Source: Prevotella sp. | GTDB lineage: Bacteria > Bacteroidota > Bacteroidia > Bacteroidales > Bacteroidaceae | Reading direction: 5' to 3' | NCBI GenBank assembly: GCA_017410365.1 | Contig: JAFQQY010000045.1 | Span: 1-47,328 of the forward strand | Length of the DNA stretch: 47,328 bases | In this document: piece after piece, positions 1 through 8,246 of the stretch | Position numbering within the stretch: the stretch's first letter is position 1 | How the letters are laid out: every line of letters starts with the position of its first letter | Notes under the pieces: model-generated | What the model was told of the DNA's origin: nothing | The model's input: only the letters and a program-made list of their open reading frames with translations | Databases searched by the model: none | Program-made: the position numbers and the translations under genes

Positions 1-1
1 C

Positions 2-880
2 TGGAATGCATCGAAATTAGACCTGTCGGCCTTGACCGGTACGCTGACAACAGATGTTGTTGAGGCTGTCAACAGCAATATTGCAGACAATGCAAATTTG
101 ACAACCTTGGATTTAAGTGGCATTGACAATGCTGGAGTGGCATTCGAATCTGCCAATCCCAATGCCCTAGTCTATGCAAAAAGCGGTTCAGCTTTCGCTT
201 CGTTACAACAGACAGCATGGGGCAAGAACGTGGTTGATGGTAATGTTTGCGGACAGTTGACAATAACCGATGGACATCCTTTTAATGTAGAAAAGGGTTT
301 TACTGCAACAGCAGTAACTTATCAGCGCACTCTGGCAAAGGAAGGCTGGTATTCTCTTTGTCTGCCTTTTGCTGCCAACAAACCTGCAGGAGTAACGGTT
401 GAGCGTTTCTCAGAGTTGGATGCATCCGCAGGTACCGTGGTTTTCTCAGAAGGAGACATTGCTGCCAACGTACCATGCATATTTAATGCTCCTGCAGGAA
501 ATATTACCTTTAGCGCAAGCGATGTAGAAATAGTCAAGACACCAGAAAAGATGAACGACGGTGCATTTGTAGGAGTATATGACAAAACAGGCGAGGGTGC
601 TATTGTCGGCAGCTATGCATTGTTCGCTGACGGTAGCGGTTTTGGTATTGCAGGAACAACTGCTTATGCAGAGCCTTTCAGAGCTTATATAGAAGGGGAG
701 AGCAGCAATGCTAAGACGCTTAGACTAATCCATGGCGAGACAACGGGTGTAGACTTGCTTGAGAAAGAAGTTGGTGAACGCAGCGACATCTATAGCATTG
801 ATGGTCGCTATGCAGGCAGGAGTATAGAGCAATTGCCAAAGGGAATATATATAATAAACAATAAGAAACTAATAAAATAA
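2..880 (+). CDS. C-terminal part of a large surface/secreted protein (partial)
   Basis: The reading frame is open to the left edge, so the true start lies outside the window; 292 residues are visible before the TAA at 878-880. The first visible part (WNASKLDLSALTG, then LTTLDLSGIDN) looks like the end of a leucine-rich or BspA-like cell-surface region. A beta-rich stretch follows. The last ~35 residues (IYSIDGRYAG, then LPKGIYIINNKKLIK) match the short C-terminal module common on secreted Prevotella proteins, which resembles a type IX secretion sorting domain. Function is unknown; adhesion or carbohydrate contact at the surface is a guess. A 58-residue gene follows 6 bases after the stop. The surface-protein call is good, the exact family uncertain. 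Confidence 0.75.
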   Translation, partial: WNASKLDLSALTGTLTTDVVEAVNSNIADNANLTTLDLSGIDNAGVAFESANPNALVYAKSGSAFASLQQTAWGKNVVDGNVCGQLTITDGHPFNVEKGFTATAVTYQRTLAKEGWYSLCLPFAANKPAGVTVERFSELDASAGTVVFSEGDIAANVPCIFNAPAGNITFSASDVEIVKTPEKMNDGAFVGVYDKTGEGAIVGSYALFADGSGFGIAGTTAYAEPFRAYIEGESSNAKTLRLIHGETTGVDLLEKEVGERSDIYSIDGRYAGRSIEQLPKGIYIINNKKLIK

Positions 881-886
881 GTAATT

Positions 887-1063
887 ATGAAAGAGTATAT
901 CAAGCCTTCTGTTATGATAGTTGAAGTATGCACAGAAAGTCTTCTTACAACATTCAGTTCTGATGGAGAAATAGGCGGCCCTGTAGGCGCAAAAGAACAT
1001 GATGGCATATTTGATCCTTATGAGGATAATACGGTCGTCCAGTCTTCTGTTTGGGATGAATAA
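887..1063 (+). CDS. Small 58-residue protein following a surface protein
   Basis: ATG at 887-889, TAA at 1061-1063. The protein starts MKEYIKPSVMIVEVCTESLL, then has a Gly-rich middle (GEIGGPVGA) and an acidic end. I know this pattern (MKKYxKPxxxVVEVExExLL, then a variable G/D-rich tail) from many short Prevotella and Bacteroides genes placed right after large exported proteins. No function is known to me. It has no transmembrane segment and no recognisable domain. It sits 6 bases after the surface protein and before a good terminator, so it is probably co-transcribed with it. The double-Leu then Gly-rich order superficially resembles a leader and core peptide, but no processing enzyme is visible in the window. 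Confidence 0.65.
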   Translation: MKEYIKPSVMIVEVCTESLLTTFSSDGEIGGPVGAKEHDGIFDPYEDNTVVQSSVWDE

Positions 1064-1105
1064 AAAACAATTCTTTTGAATATCTCATCCATTTAGAATA
1101 AATGT

Positions 1106-1147
1106 AAATCTGCATCATTTGGCATAAAATGGTGCAGATTTCTTTTT
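1106..1147 (+). terminator. Rho-independent terminator after the 58-residue gene
   Basis: A 15-bp inverted repeat (1106-1120 with 1127-1141, one G-T pair, 6-base loop) is followed by CTTTTT. It closes the plus-strand surface-protein unit. Confidence 0.8.
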
Positions 1148-1250
1148 GTTCGAATACAGATAATGGATATTACCTATTGTATAAAAAACAGAGCCTGGTT
1201 TGCAAAGACTTATTGTGATGTGCTCTCAAATTCAGATTCAGATAAATCTT

Positions 1251-1296
1251 TACAAAAAGAAGCGGTGCATTTTGATTTTCTAATGCATCGCTTTTC
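1251..1296 (-). terminator. Terminator of the HD-domain gene
   Basis: An inverted repeat (1260-1271 with 1282-1293, one G-T pair) is followed on the minus strand by a T-rich tract (complement of 1254-1258). It lies 20 bases beyond the stop codon of the minus-strand HD gene. Confidence 0.7.
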
Positions 1297-1315
1297 TGTT
1301 ACTCTAGTCTGCATG

Positions 1316-3367
1316 TCAACTCTTTTCTTTCGGATAGCTTACGCGAGTGTGGTAAATCGTTTTCAGTTTTTCTATCAGCACGGTTTTCGCATAAGCAATG
1401 TCGCGGAATGTGATTGGACATTCGCGGAAATAACCGTCGGCCAACTGACCGTCTATAATCTTGTTTACCAAATCTCTGATACTCTTCTCCGTGTAGTCGG
1501 GCAATGAGCGTGAAGAAGCCTCCACGGCATCTGCCATCATAAGGATAGCCTGTTCGCGAGTGAATGGGTTAGGGCCAGGATAAGTAAACATTAGGTCGTC
1601 AATGAAGGCGTCTGGGTTTTCGTTCTTTTGCTTTACGTAGAAATACTTTGTCTTGCCTAGACCGTGGTGCGTGCTGATGAAGTCCTTGATGACCGTCGGC
1701 AGATTATGCTTTTCTGCCAGTTTCAGGCCTTCAGTAACGTGGCTGATTATGGTCTGCGCACTGTCAATATACGACAGATGCTCGTGCGGGTTTACTCCCG
1801 ACTGGTTTTCTGTGAAGTAGATGGGATTGAGCGTCTTGCCGATGTCGTGGTAAAGTGCACCTGTTCTAACCAGTTGGCTCTTGGCTCCAATCTTATTCGC
1901 AATCTCAGCTGCCAGATTACCTACCTGAATTGAGTGCTGGAAGGTACCCGGAGCCACCTCGCTCATCTTTCTCAGCAGTTCGTTGTTGGTGTTCGACAAT
2001 TCAATCAGTGTGATGTCGGAAATGAATCCGAATGTCTTTTCCATTAGATAAAGCAGCGGATAGGCAAAGAGCAGCAGGAGCCCGCTGAGCAGCAGATATT
2101 GATAGTAGGATATGTTTATCTCGCTGAGCATAGAAATGCTGGTCAGGTCGAAAGCCAAATTGGTTAGCATGGCCACCAATGTGATGATAATGGCCGACTT
2201 GAATATCTGCGAGCGTGTGGATAGTTCGCGCAGGGTGTAAATGGCAGCCATTCCTGCCATGATTTCAATTACGATAAAGCTGAAAGGATGTTGCAGCATG
2301 ATGGCGCAGATAAGAATCATTGTCACGTGTGTGATGTAGGCTGTGCGCGAGTCCATGAATATTCGGATAAATATCGGTACCATGGCATACGGCAATATGA
2401 ATACGTGGCCTATGTTGCTGCTTGCCAAAACAGATGTCATCAAGGCAAAGAACAATATCAGCGTATAAAGCATTGCCATGCTGCGCAGCTTTTCGAAAAA
2501 ATCTTTTCTGAACAGTATCAGGTAAATGGTGAAGAATGAAATAAGAATCAGCATGTACAGAGTGTTGCCGGTTATCTTCATTCCCATTTGCGTAGAATCC
2601 TGGTTGCGACGGTCGTTCTCTTGCTTAAGCGACATTATCACCCTGTAGCTGTAGTCGTCTACGATGTCGCCTCGACCAATGATTTTCTGTCCTTTCTGGG
2701 CTACACCCATGGCTAGCGGCACGCTGTTGAGCAACTCGTTCAGGCTCGACTCGCTGCGCATTTCATCGTAAATAAGGTTCGGCTTGATGTATTCGTTCAG
2801 GTTGCACTTCTGCAAAGCCTGCCTATTGTCAGCCAGCGACTTCTCTTTATAAAGCATTTCGTAAGCAGTCTTTGTAGAATAAACGTTCTTGACCTGCGTG
2901 CTTATGGCGCTCTTGCCTTTGACAATGAGTATGCTGTTTGTGGTGTCTGTGCTTAGATCTGCATATTCAGGCGAACTGATGATGCCGTTCTGGTAGATGG
3001 CATTCATTTGTTCGGCAATGATTCTTACATATTCTTGTCCCAAACCCGGTATGCCGTTGCTGAAATCAGAAGCGAATCTCTTTATCTGTTCAGCCTCTGT
3101 CTCTTCTCTATAGTCGTAATACGGTTCGTAAGTGCGCAACAAGCTGTCGCGTTCTTTACTGATGGTTTCTTCAGACTTGTATATGGGGAAGTCGAAAGGT
3201 GCAGTCAGTTCGCCATATCTCCATGGTTTGCCAAGTTCTGCATGAAAATTATTGCTGTTGCTGTTGGGCATAATCCATACTATCAGTGCTGCTGTTGCAA
3301 TGACAATGGCTATTCTTAAAATGAAATCGCGCCAAGTCAGTTCTCCTTTAATCTGTTGTAATGCCAT
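1316..3367 (-). CDS. 7TM HD-domain phosphodiesterase, PgpH-like
   Basis: 683 residues when started at MALQQIKGEL. An upstream in-frame Met (to 3526) exists, but a TACCTTTG promoter box lies between the two, so the shorter start is chosen. Order: one membrane segment at ~15-33, a periplasmic 7TMR-HDED-type domain at ~50-265, a block of membrane helices at ~267-445, then a cytosolic HD domain at ~470-670. The metal site is visible: H478, H507-D508, H528, H543, H567-H568 and D613. Known members of this architecture (Listeria PgpH) hydrolyse cyclic di-AMP, so a role in c-di-AMP turnover is likely by homology. It is divergent from gltX. The C-terminus looks complete. Confidence 0.9.
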   Translation of the reverse strand: MALQQIKGELTWRDFILRIAIVIATAALIVWIMPNSNSNNFHAELGKPWRYGELTAPFDFPIYKSEETISKERDSLLRTYEPYYDYREETEAEQIKRFASDFSNGIPGLGQEYVRIIAEQMNAIYQNGIISSPEYADLSTDTTNSILIVKGKSAISTQVKNVYSTKTAYEMLYKEKSLADNRQALQKCNLNEYIKPNLIYDEMRSESSLNELLNSVPLAMGVAQKGQKIIGRGDIVDDYSYRVIMSLKQENDRRNQDSTQMGMKITGNTLYMLILISFFTIYLILFRKDFFEKLRSMAMLYTLILFFALMTSVLASSNIGHVFILPYAMVPIFIRIFMDSRTAYITHVTMILICAIMLQHPFSFIVIEIMAGMAAIYTLRELSTRSQIFKSAIIITLVAMLTNLAFDLTSISMLSEINISYYQYLLLSGLLLLFAYPLLYLMEKTFGFISDITLIELSNTNNELLRKMSEVAPGTFQHSIQVGNLAAEIANKIGAKSQLVRTGALYHDIGKTLNPIYFTENQSGVNPHEHLSYIDSAQTIISHVTEGLKLAEKHNLPTVIKDFISTHHGLGKTKYFYVKQKNENPDAFIDDLMFTYPGPNPFTREQAILMMADAVEASSRSLPDYTEKSIRDLVNKIIDGQLADGYFRECPITFRDIAYAKTVLIEKLKTIYHTRVSYPKEKS

Positions 3368-3419
3368 AAAAATACAAGATGATTTATGTTGGCGAAAATA
3401 ATAAAAATATTTGATACGG

Positions 3420-3427
3420 CAAAGGTA
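3420..3427 (-). promoter_or_regulatory. -7 promoter box of the HD gene
   Basis: Minus strand TACCTTTG fits the Bacteroidota TAnnTTTG box. It puts transcription start ~45 bases before the chosen ATG and rules out the longer in-frame start. Confidence 0.65.
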
Positions 3428-3526
3428 TTTGTCTTCTAAGTGATAAAAAACTGACATTATGCAATCGGTTTTCAGACAAAACCATAGATTAGCTGCGTAA
3501 AAAACGAAAAATTCAAAAAAAAACAT

Positions 3527-3534
3527 TAATTTTG
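3527..3534 (+). promoter_or_regulatory. -7 promoter box of gltX
   Basis: TAATTTTG, 22 bases before the gltX ATG. No clear TTG is seen at the -33 position. Confidence 0.6.
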
Positions 3535-3556
3535 CAGCATTGAATAATTAAGACAA

Positions 3557-5071
3557 ATGAGCGAAAGAAGAGTAAGGGTGCGTTTCGCACCAAGTCCTAC
3601 AGGGGCATTGCATATCGGCGGTGTACGTACCGCACTGTACAACTATCTGTTTGCACGTAAGCATGGCGGCGACTTCGTGTTCCGTATCGAGGACACAGAT
3701 TCCAGTCGCTTCGTGCCTGGAGCAGAAGAATACATCATCGAGTCGTTCAAATGGCTCGGCATAAAGTTCGACGAAGGAGTAAGCTTTGGAGGCGAGCACG
3801 GTCCGTATCGCCAGAGCGAGCGTCGCGAAATATATAAGGTTTATGTAAAGCAACTGCTTGATGCCGGCAAGGCATACATTGCTTTCGATACTCCAGAAGA
3901 ACTGGAGGCTAAGCGTGCGGAAATAGAGAATTTCCAGTACGATGCCCGTACTCGTGGCATGATGCGCAACTCTCTGACCTTGCCAAAGGAGGAGGTTGAT
4001 GCGCTTATTGCAGCCGGCAACCAGTATGTTGTTCGCTTTAAGATAGAACCGGGTGAGGCTGTGCATGTAGACGACCTCATTCGTGGCGACGTAAAGATAA
4101 TGAGCAATATCCTCGACGATAAGGTATTGTATAAGAGTGCCGACGAACTGCCTACATATCACCTGGCAAATATTGTCGATGACCATCTGATGGAGATAAC
4201 CCATGTTATCCGTGGCGAGGAATGGTTGCCAAGTGCACCGCTCCACGTCCTGCTCTACAAGGCATTCGGCTGGGAAGACACAATGCCGCGCTTTGCTCAT
4301 CTGCCATTGCTGCTGAAACCGGAAGGCAAGGGCAAACTGTCAAAGCGTGACGGCGACCGACTTGGATTCCCAGTGTTCCCGCTTGAATGGCACGACCCGA
4401 AGACCGGCGAGATAAGTTCTGGTTTCCGTGAAAGCGGATATTTCCCAGAGGCAGTAATCAATTTCCTTGCGTTCCTAGGATGGAACCCTGGTACAGAGCG
4501 CGAGTTGTATAGTCTCGACGAACTTGTTGAACTCTTTGACATCAGCAAGTGCTCAAAGGCAGGTGCCCGGTTTGATTATCAGAAGGGTATTTGGTTCAAC
4601 CACGAATATATACTCAACAAGTCGGCAGAAGAGGTGGCAGAGGCTTTCGCGCCAATCGTCAAGGAACATGGCATCGACGAACCGATGGAGCGCATAATAA
4701 AGGTGGTGGCAATGATGAAAGACCGTGTCAACTTCGTGCATGAGTTGTGGGCATTGTGCTCTTTCTTCTTTGTGGCACCTACAGAGTACGACGAGAAGAC
4801 TCGCAAAAAGCGCTGGAAGGAAGACTCTGCAGCACAGTTGACTGAGCTTATGGGTGTTTTGGAGTCTCTTGACGATTTCTCTCTTGAGCATCAGGAAGAG
4901 GTTGTTCACAAGTGGATTGAGGACAAGGAATACAAGATGGGCAACATCATGAATGCTTGGCGTCTGACTCTCGTAGGTGAGGGTAAGGGACCGGGCATGT
5001 TCGACATATCAGCCTTCCTGGGCAAGGAAGAAACCATTGCACGAATGAAGAGGGCGATAGCAGAGCTTTAA
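3557..5071 (+). CDS. gltX: Glutamate--tRNA ligase
   Basis: 504 residues, usual length for bacterial GluRS. It charges tRNA-Glu with glutamate using ATP, in the cytosol. The class I signatures are clear: [14 protein letters not shown] at residues 9-22 (HIGH motif) and KLSKRDG at 260-266 (KMSKS motif). The C-terminal anticodon-binding part follows. The start is the first ATG after a TAATTTTG promoter box; there is no Shine-Dalgarno sequence, as is usual in this phylum. The stop codon is immediately followed by the left hairpin of the DUF559 island, so an insertion there left the coding sequence intact. Confidence 0.97.
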   Translation: MSERRVRVRFAPSPTGALHIGGVRTALYNYLFARKHGGDFVFRIEDTDSSRFVPGAEEYIIESFKWLGIKFDEGVSFGGEHGPYRQSERREIYKVYVKQLLDAGKAYIAFDTPEELEAKRAEIENFQYDARTRGMMRNSLTLPKEEVDALIAAGNQYVVRFKIEPGEAVHVDDLIRGDVKIMSNILDDKVLYKSADELPTYHLANIVDDHLMEITHVIRGEEWLPSAPLHVLLYKAFGWEDTMPRFAHLPLLLKPEGKGKLSKRDGDRLGFPVFPLEWHDPKTGEISSGFRESGYFPEAVINFLAFLGWNPGTERELYSLDELVELFDISKCSKAGARFDYQKGIWFNHEYILNKSAEEVAEAFAPIVKEHGIDEPMERIIKVVAMMKDRVNFVHELWALCSFFFVAPTEYDEKTRKKRWKEDSAAQLTELMGVLESLDDFSLEHQEEVVHKWIEDKEYKMGNIMNAWRLTLVGEGKGPGMFDISAFLGKEETIARMKRAIAEL

Positions 5072-5099
5072 GCCCCCCATTCAGCCCCCGAGGGGGCTA
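5072..5099. repeat. Left hairpin/inverted repeat of the DUF559 island
   Basis: A C-run followed by the palindrome GCCCCCGAGGGGGC, starting at the base after the gltX stop. It is an imperfect inverted copy of 5504-5532: the shared order is AAGCCCCC, a short spacer, then the palindrome. Confidence 0.75.
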
Positions 5100-5122
5100 C
5101 AAATGACTAGATAGAGAGGCGT

Positions 5123-5494
5123 ATGTATAGTTACCAGACAGCAGATCCTTTGTTGTATCCTTTATTAAAGGAATATGCAAGACACAATAGGAATAACCCT
5201 ACACCTGCAGAGGAATTGCTTTGGAACTATCTAAGTTCTGATGGTTTGGGAGTGACATTTAAACGACAACACATCATAGGCGATTGCATCGCTGATTTTG
5301 TGTGTTTGCCTAATAGTCTGATAATAGAATTGGATGGTGGGTATCATCAATTACCACAACAACAAAGAAACGATGCTGCTCGTACAGAATGGTTAGAGGA
5401 AAAAGGATTTACAGTGATAAGATTCTCTAATGAAGATGTGTTGAAGAATATTGAGCATGTATTGGAGATTATAAAAGAAAAATTAAATGACTAA
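5123..5494 (+). CDS. DUF559 (Vsr-like endonuclease fold) small protein
   Basis: 123 residues. The DUF559 pattern is complete: PTPAEELLWNYL (26-37), FKRQHIIGDCIADFVC (46-61), IELDGGYH (68-75), and the C-terminal EKGFTVIRFSNEDVL. Candidate nuclease residues of the PD-(D/E)xK/Vsr-like fold are E30, Q49, D58, E69, D71 and H75. No member has a firmly known biological role as far as I know. A purine-rich AGAGAGG lies 5-6 bases before the ATG and may serve as ribosome binding site, unlike most genes here. It is enclosed by two inverted GC-rich hairpins between gltX and waaA, which suggests a mobile or selfish cassette. The family call is firm; nuclease activity is inferred. Confidence 0.88.
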   Translation: MYSYQTADPLLYPLLKEYARHNRNNPTPAEELLWNYLSSDGLGVTFKRQHIIGDCIADFVCLPNSLIIELDGGYHQLPQQQRNDAARTEWLEEKGFTVIRFSNEDVLKNIEHVLEIIKEKLND

Positions 5495-5503
5495 AGCAAT
5501 TGA

Positions 5504-5532
5504 GGCCCCCTCGGGGGCAGTAAGGGGGCTTT
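5504..5532. repeat. Right hairpin/inverted repeat of the DUF559 island
   Basis: The palindrome GCCCCCTCGGGGGC-type core then AGTAAGGGGGCTT, ending one base before the waaA ATG at 5533. It is the inverted partner of 5072-5099. Its G-run lies at Shine-Dalgarno distance from the waaA start. Confidence 0.75.
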
Positions 5533-6819
5533 ATGTATAATATAATAATTTACATCTACCTTTTTGGCGTAGCGATAGCAAGTCTTTTCAGTAAGAAGGT
5601 AAAGAAGATGTGGCAAGGCGAGCGCGAGGCATTCGATGTGTTGCGCAGCAAAGTTGACCCCAATGCGCAGTATGTGTGGTTTCACGCAGCATCGCTCGGT
5701 GAATTTGAACAGGGACGTCCTATAATGGAACGTTTGCGCAAGGAGCATCCTGAATACAAGATACTGCTTACGTTCTTCTCGCCGTCTGGTTATGAAGTAC
5801 GCAAAAACTACGAGGGAGCAGACATCATCTGCTATCTGCCTCTTGATACTCCGCTCAATGCCCGCCGTTTCCTGCGGACAATACGTCCGGTAATGGCATT
5901 CTTTATTAAATATGAGTTCTGGTACAACTATCTTCACATACTTAAGCATCGTGGCATTCCTACCTACAGCGTGTCGAGCATCTTCCGCGACGGACAGATA
6001 TTCTTCCGCTGGTATGGTCATCAGTATGGCAGGGTACTGAAGTGCTTTACCCATTTCTTTGTTCAGAACGAGAAGAGTCGCCAATTGCTGGCTGGCATAG
6101 GTATAACAAACGTGTCAATCAGTGGTGACACCCGTTTCGACCGTGTTCTTGAAATCAAGCAACAGGCAAAGAAGTTGGATATTGTTGAGGCGTTTGTTGA
6201 GGATGCTTTTAGGAGTTCAGGAGTTCAGGAGTGTAGGAGTGCAGACAATAGCTTGGCAAGCAACTCGTCAACTAAAAAAGTCTTCGTTGCAGGTTCAAGT
6301 TGGCAGCCCGATGAGGAGATATTCATTAAGTATTTCAACGAGCATCCTGATTGGAAACTCATCATTGCGCCCCACGTTATTGGCGAGAGTCATTTGCAAC
6401 AGATTATCAAGCAACTGGATATGCCAGTGGTGCGCTATACTAAGACCACGTCAGAGGAGGCACGCAATGCTCGTTGCCTGATAATCGACTGTTTTGGTTT
6501 GCTGTCCAGCATCTACAAATATGGAACTGTCTCTTATGTCGGTGGCGGTTTCGGTGTCGGCATTCACAATGTGCTTGAAGCAGCTGTATGGAACATTCCG
6601 GTTATATTCGGTCCTAACAACGAGCGCTTTGCCGAGGCGCAGGGATTGAAACGTGTAGGCGGTGGTTTTGAAATCTCCGATTACGACAGTTTCGCCTCGG
6701 TCATGAATGGTTTCATTGCCGATGAGGCTTCGCTTAATGCAGCAGGCTCTGCAGCCAGTGATTTTGTAAAGAGTCAGGCGGGCGCAACGGATGTTGTTTT
6801 AAAGGGTATTAAACTTTAA
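5533..6819 (+). CDS. waaA: 3-deoxy-D-manno-octulosonic acid (Kdo) transferase
   Basis: 428 residues, GT30 family (WaaA/KdtA). It adds Kdo from CMP-Kdo to the lipid A precursor at the inner face of the inner membrane. The N-terminal hydrophobic anchor is at ~2-19. Family motifs are visible: HAASLGEFEQGRP (donor-site Glu), FFSPSGYEV, KYEFWYNYL, GDTRFDRV, GSSWQPDEE, and GGGFGVGIHNVLEAA from residue 337. The ATG follows directly on the right hairpin of the DUF559 island, so that element supplies the 5' leader. Odd feature: residues ~227-249 (RSSGVQECRSADNS and onward) are encoded by a repeat element at 6211-6271 and look like an in-frame insertion in the linker before GSSWQPDEE. Confidence 0.95.
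   Translation: MYNIIIYIYLFGVAIASLFSKKVKKMWQGEREAFDVLRSKVDPNAQYVWFHAASLGEFEQGRPIMERLRKEHPEYKILLTFFSPSGYEVRKNYEGADIICYLPLDTPLNARRFLRTIRPVMAFFIKYEFWYNYLHILKHRGIPTYSVSSIFRDGQIFFRWYGHQYGRVLKCFTHFFVQNEKSRQLLAGIGITNVSISGDTRFDRVLEIKQQAKKLDIVEAFVEDAFRSSGVQECRSADNSLASNSSTKKVFVAGSSWQPDEEIFIKYFNEHPDWKLIIAPHVIGESHLQQIIKQLDMPVVRYTKTTSEEARNARCLIIDCFGLLSSIYKYGTVSYVGGGFGVGIHNVLEAAVWNIPVIFGPNNERFAEAQGLKRVGGGFEISDYDSFASVMNGFIADEASLNAAGSAASDFVKSQAGATDVVLKGIKL
6211..6271 (+). repeat. Repeat element read in-frame inside waaA
   Basis: AGGAGTTC-type tandem units are followed by GACA, a small hairpin around GCTTGGCAAGC, and GTC. The same order occurs in non-coding DNA at 35206-35310. Here it keeps the reading frame and encodes a Ser/Gly/Asn-rich stretch. 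Confidence 0.6.
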
Positions 6820-6834
6820 TGATATACCTTGAAT

Positions 6835-7503
6835 ATGAAGAAGTTAATGCTTTTAAGCCTGTGTTTTGTCGCGCTGACAGCGATGGGACAGAGTAAATAC
6901 TGTTTGACCTATGCTGATTTTATCTCAGATAATTGGCAGGAATGTAATGTGCAAGAGTTTGTAAAAGAAAGTCAGAAAAGAATAGACAAACAGAAATCAC
7001 TCGGTATTGAAGTCGATAAATATGATTTGCAGACAGAATTGTATTTGCCTAAAACAGGAAATAAAAAAACAGACAAGTATCTTCTGAAGAATGCAATAAT
7101 GATAATGCACAATGATTCACTTTATGTGAATTGCAGTAATTTTTATGTACGCAATACCCGCTTGGGTAATTGTTTTGCTAAGGGATACAGGATGAAAGAT
7201 TGCGATAGAATTCTTTTTCGTACAACATTATTACGTTCTGAGGCCGTATCGCGTGTAGGTGCGGCACGATATCTGTTTGGTGTTGTAGGACATGTTGTGG
7301 CTACAAATACTATTAACCGTAACGCCCGTTGTTATATCCTTAATATGAATAGTGAAACAGTTGAACTTGTTGATGAGAAGCTGATGCTCGGCTTGCTGTC
7401 TGGTTCCAATGAATTATCAGAACAATACAAACAGGAAGAATCTAAAACCAAGGAACATGCAGATATTGTAATGGACTATCTAAAGAAAGCAGGTCTTTGG
7501 TAA
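6835..7503 (+). CDS. Secreted protein of unknown function
   Basis: 222 residues from the ATG at 6835; a TTG two codons earlier is possible but unnecessary. Residues 1-~18 (MKKLMLLSLCFVALTAMGQ) form a signal peptide without a lipobox Cys, so the product is probably periplasmic. The mature part is mixed and hydrophilic, with the phrase RVGAARYLFGVVGHVVATN about two thirds of the way along. I recognise no family. It starts 15 bases after waaA and may share its transcript. It is AT-richer than waaA. A hairpin terminator follows. Confidence 0.75.
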   Translation: MKKLMLLSLCFVALTAMGQSKYCLTYADFISDNWQECNVQEFVKESQKRIDKQKSLGIEVDKYDLQTELYLPKTGNKKTDKYLLKNAIMIMHNDSLYVNCSNFYVRNTRLGNCFAKGYRMKDCDRILFRTTLLRSEAVSRVGAARYLFGVVGHVVATNTINRNARCYILNMNSETVELVDEKLMLGLLSGSNELSEQYKQEESKTKEHADIVMDYLKKAGLW

Positions 7504-7535
7504 GTTCACCTGTAAAACCATTATATTGCAAAATG

Positions 7536-7576
7536 CAAAAGCAATGCTTTTTTTCTAAATTAAAGCATTGCTTTTG
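7536..7576. terminator. Shared terminator between convergent genes
   Basis: A perfect 15-bp inverted repeat (7536-7550 with 7562-7576) with a T-rich loop lies between the plus-strand secreted protein and the minus-strand carbonic anhydrase-like gene. It may serve both strands. Confidence 0.7.
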
Positions 7577-7609
7577 TGTTGTTTCGTGATTTTTCTTCAG
7601 TTCAACGTG

Positions 7610-8125
7610 TTATTTCGCATCCTCCTCAAGATACCACTTTGAATACTCTACATAATGCTGGCCAAAACTCTCTGCCTGGTTGGGTTTTGTTTGTTTGATG
7701 AACTTTGCCGGAACGCCGCCCCAAATCTCGTGAGGACCAACCTTTGTTCCCTGCAGTACCAAAGCACCGGCAGCAATGACGGCACCCTCGCCGATGTCGC
7801 AATGGTCGAGCAGAGTAGCTCCCATGCCAATGAGTGCACCGTCGCGGATGGTGCAAGCATGAACGGTGGCATTATGTCCGATGCTCACATCATTGCCAAT
7901 CACGGTTGGTCCGGTGGTGTTGGTAACGTGAACGCATGCTCCGTCCTGTATGTTTGTACGGTTGCCGATGGTGATAGGAGCCACATCGCCGCGCACAACA
8001 GCATTGAACCATACTGAGCATTCATCACCCATTGTCACTTCGCCCACTATGGTGGCATTCTCGCTAAAGTAGCATTCGCGTCCCCATTTCGGCGTAAGTC
8101 CTTTTATTGATTTTATCAGTGCCAT
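7610..8125 (-). CDS. Gamma-carbonic anhydrase-like hexapeptide-repeat protein
   Basis: 171 residues of left-handed beta-helix hexapeptide repeats (IGEVTMGD, VIGNDVSIGH, LIGMGATL, IGEGAVIAAG), then a C-terminal helix. The three expected metal-ligand histidines are at 66, 84 and 89. R45 and D47 in VVRGDVAPI also match the family. Homologues (YrdA, PaaY, Cam) bind zinc or iron; some hydrate CO2, others act as thioesterases, so the substrate is open. Cytosolic. It ends before a shared terminator and has its own TATATTTG promoter box ~30 bases upstream. Confidence 0.92.
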   Translation of the reverse strand: MALIKSIKGLTPKWGRECYFSENATIVGEVTMGDECSVWFNAVVRGDVAPITIGNRTNIQDGACVHVTNTTGPTVIGNDVSIGHNATVHACTIRDGALIGMGATLLDHCDIGEGAVIAAGALVLQGTKVGPHEIWGGVPAKFIKQTKPNQAESFGQHYVEYSKWYLEEDAK

Positions 8126-8154
8126 GTTTCTTGTCTTTTATTAATATTTTAATG

Positions 8155-8162
8155 CAAATATA
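8155..8162 (-). promoter_or_regulatory. -7 promoter box of the gamma-carbonic anhydrase gene
   Basis: Minus strand TATATTTG, ~30 bases before the ATG at 8125. Confidence 0.6.
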
Positions 8163-8194
8163 CATATTTCCCGATAAAAAGAGGGCATATTCTT

Positions 8195-8224
8195 TTGCTT
8201 TTCGTCTTTAATAAGTTAAATTTG
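8195..8224 (+). promoter_or_regulatory. Full consensus promoter of the DUF5703 gene
   Basis: TTG at 8195-8197 and TAAATTTG at 8217-8224 with a 19-bp spacer, a good match to the Bacteroidota housekeeping promoter. The ATG is at 8247. Confidence 0.75.
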
Positions 8225-8246
8225 CAGATTATACATTATATATATT

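Noticed and set aside
1163-1507. Plus-strand 114-codon ORF
   Set aside because: It overlaps the end of the minus-strand HD gene and its terminator, has no promoter, and resembles no family.
3548-4300. Minus-strand 250-codon ORF over gltX
   Set aside because: Antisense shadow of gltX without independent signals; gltX is complete and conserved.
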